8,318 nt of DNA from JANRKG01 sp033763635 (GTDB lineage: Bacteria > Cyanobacteriota > Cyanobacteriia > GCF-001939115): positions 1-8,318 of the forward strand of contig JANRKG010000114.1 in assembly GCA_033763635.1 (NCBI GenBank). Reading direction: 5' to 3'. Positions 4,904 through 8,318 of the stretch are shown here, one piece after another. The notes beneath the pieces are model-generated. The model was not told the origin of the DNA, did not search any database, and was given only the letters and a program-made list of their open reading frames with translations. Positions within the stretch are counted from its first letter, which is position 1. Every line of letters starts with the position of its first letter. The translations under genes and the position numbers were made by a program.

Positions 4904-7726
4904 ATGGTTCAGCACAAAGAGCCGACCCTTTATGAAAAACAGCTAGTGGCCCTGGGGCGGGTTCTCCAAACCCTGCGGGAGGAAGAGAATGTAGACGTTC
5001 TGGTGGACACGACTCTGGGTTATTTGCAGGAGGAATTTGACTATTCCCTGATCTGGCTGGGACTCTACGATCGCATGGAACATCGGCTCTTTGGCAAAGG
5101 AGGTGTCACCCCGACAGGCGACACTTCGTTTCTGAAGCAGCGCTTTGTGCTATCTCCGGGGGATTTGCTCGAACAGGTTGTGATCCAACAGCGTCCCGTT
5201 GGCATCCCGAACTTGAAGGACGAATTGCGGGCCGGGGATTGGCGAAAGGCGGCTCAAAAGTTCAATATTCAGGGAACGCTGTTGTTTCCAATTCGCTATC
5301 GGGATCGGTGTTTCGGGGTTGCCATTCTCGGCTCCAATCTCTGGGGCATTTCTCCGAGAGCGGAAGAAAAAGCGCGACTGTCCATGATTCTGGGAGGATT
5401 AGGGGCAGCCCTTTTCCAGATTGAGGCGGATTGGCAGCGACAACAGACCAAGCATCCCCACGAACCCCTTTTGAGTTTGTTGGAGAGACTTCGATCGCTC
5501 CCGAATTTAACTCAACGCTTGGAAGCGGTAGTAGAGGAAACCCATCGCTTTCTGGGACCGTCCCGCACCAATATCTATTGGTTTGAGCGAGAACGGCGCT
5601 ATTTCTGGCGACGGGTTGGCAATCGGGCTAAAGCATCCGGCTTTACGGATACCTATCAGCCTTCGGGGATTACGGTGCAGGAAGTCAGCGGGTTCTATCA
5701 AGCGCTGGCTGGGGATCAGTTGGTTTCCATTGGAGAGGCCCACAGTTCCCTCAAAGGAGACAATACAAGTCGCCTGATGCAGCAAATCAAGGCCCGATCG
5801 CTCCTGGCAGCGCCGATCCTGTTTCAGAATGAACTGCTGGGCTTCCTGGCGGTGGAAGGAACAGACCCCCGTATTTGGGCCGATGAGGAAAAGAACTACA
5901 TCCGGGGAGCCGCCCAACTGATCGCCCTGACCGCACCGTTGGAGGAAATGGAGGAAAGCATCCAGCAAATTCGGTTGGATCAGGCCTTAACTTCAGAGGT
6001 CAGCCGCGCCATTCACAGCGATGATGACTGGAAGGAAACCCTCCAGAACTGCGCTCATCAGTTGTGCGATCGTCTCAAAGCCGAGCGCTTCCTGGTGCTG
6101 TTGTATGACAGCGATCAGCGTAAGTTTGATATTTGCTTCCAGAGTCAACCTGCCAATCGCCGCCCGATTCCGTCTCCTCTGCGCTTGTTCAACGATGTGG
6201 ACTGGCAGATGCTGGAGCGCAGCACCGAGGCGATCGGGGTCGAGAATCTGGATGAAGACCTGAAGCTGATGGCCTGGCGGGATATCTTCCTTGAACTGGG
6301 CATTAAGTCGTTTATTGTCTGTAGTACATCGATCGGTCATGCGCTGGAAGGGTTGCTGGTGGTCTGCCACGAAACGACCCGCAGTTGGAGTCGATCGGAG
6401 TATGAACTGATTCGGGTCGTGAGTCAGCAGGTCGGGCTGATCATGCACCAGTGGCAGTTACAACGGCAAACGGAACAACAACAGAAGATCCACCAGGCAA
6501 TTCAATGGAGTTTGGCAACGGTTCGGCAAGCCAATCAGCTTGAGAACCTGGAAACAACGGCAGTTCAGCACATGGGGCAGATCTTGCAGGTTCCCTTTGC
6601 CGCGCTGGTGATGTGGTCCCCCGGTCGCCCGATGGGACGGATCGTGACTCCAGTGGCAGGGAACGAACAGTTCACAATCCGCACGGATCTGCAAATTCCA
6701 GTGCAACAGGATGTGTTTATTCAGTGGGTGCTTCAGACGGAAGGGGTTCTCACCTGTAGTGTGGACGATGTGAACGCTGAAACTCGTCAGTGGCTTAGTG
6801 CCCCCAGTTTGGGCCAGATGTTAGCCGTAGCCCTCCGCACCGCTCCCGACCATGAAGTGACCGGAATTGTCATCCTGGGAGACTACCGAGATCGCATCTG
6901 GTCCGAGCGGCACATCAGTGCCCTGGAAACCCTGATTGGTCAACTGGCCTGGTTCCGGCGACACCTCGTTCTAACAGATCTCTTACGATCGCAGCGGGAA
7001 CGACTGGAGCGCGTCAACTGGTATAAGAATGGTCGCCTGGAAGAACTGCATCGGTCGTTAGGACAGGGAATGCGGCGAATGAATGAGATGGTCAATCATG
7101 AGGGTGGTATTTCAACAGCGCAATCCCAGCAGGTGTTGCGGCAACTGGGAGATTCTGTCAATGGGATGACCCAACTGCTCCGGGAAGAACAGTGGCGACT
7201 CCGGGCGTACCAGGAGACAGCCCCCCTCGCCAGTTTGCTAAAACGGGCTTTAGAACGGATAGATCAGTTGATCAAACAACGACAACTCTGGTCCCAGGTT
7301 CACAACAATGAGGGAAATCTGACGATCGGCGGCGACATTGGCAAGATGGAGTTAGTGCTTCATGAATTGTTGTTGTCTGCTTGCTACCGCTGTCAAACCG
7401 GGGGACGGGTTGATCTCTGGTGTCGAGCGGTTGAGAGTCGCTGGCTAGAACTGTCCATTACCGACAATGGGACGATTGAACCCCGTCTAATTCTGGACCT
7501 GCAAAACGCCCGAACCCGCGATCTCCTGGCTCCTTCCACGCTGGATCAACCCCCCGGATTGCATCTCGCAATTTGTCAGATGTTGATGCAACAAATGGGT
7601 GGAGAACTCAATTTCTACAAGCTCGATGACGGACGCATCCTCAGCCGCCTGTTACTCCCACTTTCAACCTCGACACTTCCGGCAAAGAATTCTCCAAATC
7701 CAGGATCGACGACGGAATTAATTTAA
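4904..7726 (+). CDS. Four-GAF sensor protein with degenerate histidine-kinase-like C terminus
   Basis: A soluble sensor of 940 residues without visible membrane segments. Four GAF-like domains follow each other at about 14-172, 195-345, 356-515 and 530-680, recognised by the repeating pattern of an N-terminal helix, a strand such as YSLIWLGLYD or ERFLVLLYDSD, and a late strand such as CFGVAILGSN, LLGFLAVEG, LEGLLVVCHE or VTGIVILGD. No conserved bilin-binding Cys motif is apparent, so a phytochrome-like chromophore is not supported. Residues about 685-790 are a long helical segment in the place of the dimerisation/phospho-acceptor domain, but the usual HExxxP box is absent; the nearest candidate is His716 in ELHRSLGQ. 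Residues about 800-925 resemble HATPase_c: LHELLLSACYR (N-box with Glu821 and Ser825 for Asn), ITDNGTIEP (Asp854, second Gly lost) and PPGLHLAICQMLMQQMGGEL as the lid. It may sense a small ligand and act by protein contact. Starts at ATG 4904 after a weak GGAA. Its stop codon lies in the left tip of the adjoining palindromic element. Confidence 0.85.
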   Translation: MVQHKEPTLYEKQLVALGRVLQTLREEENVDVLVDTTLGYLQEEFDYSLIWLGLYDRMEHRLFGKGGVTPTGDTSFLKQRFVLSPGDLLEQVVIQQRPVGIPNLKDELRAGDWRKAAQKFNIQGTLLFPIRYRDRCFGVAILGSNLWGISPRAEEKARLSMILGGLGAALFQIEADWQRQQTKHPHEPLLSLLERLRSLPNLTQRLEAVVEETHRFLGPSRTNIYWFERERRYFWRRVGNRAKASGFTDTYQPSGITVQEVSGFYQALAGDQLVSIGEAHSSLKGDNTSRLMQQIKARSLLAAPILFQNELLGFLAVEGTDPRIWADEEKNYIRGAAQLIALTAPLEEMEESIQQIRLDQALTSEVSRAIHSDDDWKETLQNCAHQLCDRLKAERFLVLLYDSDQRKFDICFQSQPANRRPIPSPLRLFNDVDWQMLERSTEAIGVENLDEDLKLMAWRDIFLELGIKSFIVCSTSIGHALEGLLVVCHETTRSWSRSEYELIRVVSQQVGLIMHQWQLQRQTEQQQKIHQAIQWSLATVRQANQLENLETTAVQHMGQILQVPFAALVMWSPGRPMGRIVTPVAGNEQFTIRTDLQIPVQQDVFIQWVLQTEGVLTCSVDDVNAETRQWLSAPSLGQMLAVALRTAPDHEVTGIVILGDYRDRIWSERHISALETLIGQLAWFRRHLVLTDLLRSQRERLERVNWYKNGRLEELHRSLGQGMRRMNEMVNHEGGISTAQSQQVLRQLGDSVNGMTQLLREEQWRLRAYQETAPLASLLKRALERIDQLIKQRQLWSQVHNNEGNLTIGGDIGKMELVLHELLLSACYRCQTGGRVDLWCRAVESRWLELSITDNGTIEPRLILDLQNARTRDLLAPSTLDQPPGLHLAICQMLMQQMGGELNFYKLDDGRILSRLLLPLSTSTLPAKNSPNPGSTTELI

Positions 7727-7930
7727 CGTGAATTCGGGATAACGATTGGGAAAACACATTGACTTTAATCCCCTCCTGGGAGGGGTGGCCGTAGGCCGGG
7801 GTGGGTTAGGGGATTCAGCAGGCTGAATCAGGTTGCTCTGGCGATCACCAAACCCGCCCCTGCCCCTCCCAGGAGGGGATGTTTGAAGGGTCGGTGGTGG
7901 TGGTGCTTAATCCGAACTCACGTTAATTTA
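7719..7930. mobile_element. MITE-like element with terminal inverted repeats
   Basis: The left tip TTAACGTGAATTCGGGATAA (7723-7742) and the right tip TTAATCCGAACTCACGTTAA (7907-7926) are inverted copies matching at 17 of 20 positions. Matching continues outward with one mismatch to 7719 and 7930. The interior is non-coding, rich in G/C palindromes, and fills the whole gap between two convergent genes. Small size, terminal inverted repeats and no transposase are the marks of a non-autonomous element. No clear target-site duplication can be read outside the tips. The GAF-gene stop (7724-7726) and the ASPIC-gene stop (7928-7930) both fall in its tips. It may also act as a bidirectional terminator. 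Confidence 0.6.
7770..7878. repeat. Nested palindromes inside the element (branched hairpin)
   Basis: CCCCTCCTGGGAGGGG (7770-7785) is the exact reverse complement of CCCCTCCCAGGAGGGG (7863-7878), and each arm is itself a near-palindrome with a 7-bp stem. Inside, GGGGTGGGTT (7798-7807) pairs with AACCCGCCCC (7851-7860) with one mismatch, GGCC-GTA-GGCC (7787-7797) is a small hairpin, and GATTCAGC-AG-GCTGAATC (7812-7829) is a perfect 8-bp stem. Together they allow a long branched cruciform or RNA fold. REP-like G/C-rich repeats of this style are common in cyanobacterial intergenic DNA. Confidence 0.75.
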
Positions 7931-8318
7931 GGGGTTGGAATTGGGATAGGGCACCCGCAGAAATTGATCGAGCGTAGGAGCCTCGATCGTTACCTGTCTG
8001 CCGTCTAACCAGCGCACCTGAATACGGGTAATCTGGGTTTGGGAACCCAGACCAAAATGGGCGACGGGTTCCATTTGGCACAGGTAGCCACTCCCGGCAT
8101 TAATCGCTCGTCTTTGAATGCGTTGTTCTGTCACCAGGGTGACAACGGCTCCCCGTGCGGGAGCGCCCTGAGCCGTCAGGGGCATCACCCGAATCCAGTG
8201 GTTGTCATTGGGCACAACTTGATAGAGGGAGAGCGGTTGGGCAGTCCTTTCTCCATGGGCGATCAGCAATTCCAGAAATCCATCCCGATTGAAATCTCCG
8301 ATCGCCATTCCCGTTCCC
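7928..8318 (-). CDS. FG-GAP / ASPIC-UnbV domain protein, partial (CRTAC1-like)
   Basis: Only the C-terminal 129 or so residues are present; the frame is open through the right edge of the window (GTGMAIGDFNRDG begins at the edge), so the start is not seen and the internal ATG at 8308 is not the real start. GDFNRDGFLELLIAHGE is an FG-GAP/VCBS repeat strand with a DxNxDG calcium-binding-type loop. It is followed by an ASPIC/UnbV domain: the NHWIRVMPL strand, the AGSGYLCQMEPVAHFGLG motif and the IQVRWLDGR strand, then a short tail RVPYPNSNP. Such proteins are usually long, exported beta-propeller proteins; their function is largely unknown apart from structural parallels to cartilage acidic protein 1. 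The stop codon TAA is provided by the right tip of the inverted-repeat element, and the gene converges on the GAF-protein gene. Confidence 0.9.
   Translation of the reverse strand, partial: GTGMAIGDFNRDGFLELLIAHGERTAQPLSLYQVVPNDNHWIRVMPLTAQGAPARGAVVTLVTEQRIQRRAINAGSGYLCQMEPVAHFGLGSQTQITRIQVRWLDGRQVTIEAPTLDQFLRVPYPNSNP

Noticed and set aside
5507..5968. Minus-strand 153-codon frame inside the GAF gene
   Set aside because: Lies fully antisense to recognisable GAF sequence; no independent start signal or family resemblance.
4904..7726. Phytochrome or cyanobacteriochrome photoreceptor
   Set aside because: Four GAF domains suggested it, but no conserved chromophore-binding Cys motif could be seen in any of them.

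Overview
This window looks chromosomal and cyanobacterial. A HIP1-type palindrome (GCGATCGC) and many GCGATCG/CGATCGC variants run through the coding sequence, the G+C is moderate, and a quinone-type PyrD, multi-GAF and histidine-kinase sensors and a CRTAC1-like ASPIC/UnbV protein lie together. A filamentous, Leptolyngbya- or Oscillatoria-like source is my guess from the repeat style; it is not proven.

Layout, left to right. (1) Positions 1-154 hold a short heptamer repeat array and the leader of the first gene. (2) 155-1669 (+) encodes a soluble histidine-kinase-like sensor with a good phospho-acceptor H-box but an eroded ATP-binding domain. (3) 1841-3238 (+) encodes an exported protein with a signal peptide, a helical middle, and a C-terminal half carrying the landmarks of a divergent L,D-transpeptidase (YkuD) fold. 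(4) A hairpin separates it from the convergent gene at 3279-4436 (-), pyrD, the class 2 dihydroorotate dehydrogenase of pyrimidine synthesis. (5) A 467-bp divergent intergenic region (4437-4903) holds a candidate pyrD promoter and a 12-13 bp periodic array of about ten CTATCAG-like units. (6) 4904-7726 (+) encodes a 940-residue protein with four GAF-like domains and a degenerate kinase-like C terminus. (7) A roughly 210-bp element with imperfect terminal inverted repeats and nested G/C-rich palindromes fills the gap to the next gene; its tips carry the stop codons of both convergent flanking genes. (8) 7928-8318 (-) is the C-terminal part of an FG-GAP plus ASPIC/UnbV protein that continues past the right edge.

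The genes do not form an obvious single pathway. PyrD is housekeeping, while the two kinase-like proteins, the exported transpeptidase-like protein and the ASPIC protein are typical cyanobacterial accessory or poorly characterised genes. The least ordinary signals are the periodic intergenic array, the stop-codon-donating palindromic element, the two kinase-like proteins lacking ATP-site residues, and the transpeptidase-like protein with an altered catalytic signature. No tRNA, rRNA, CRISPR array or transposase gene was seen.
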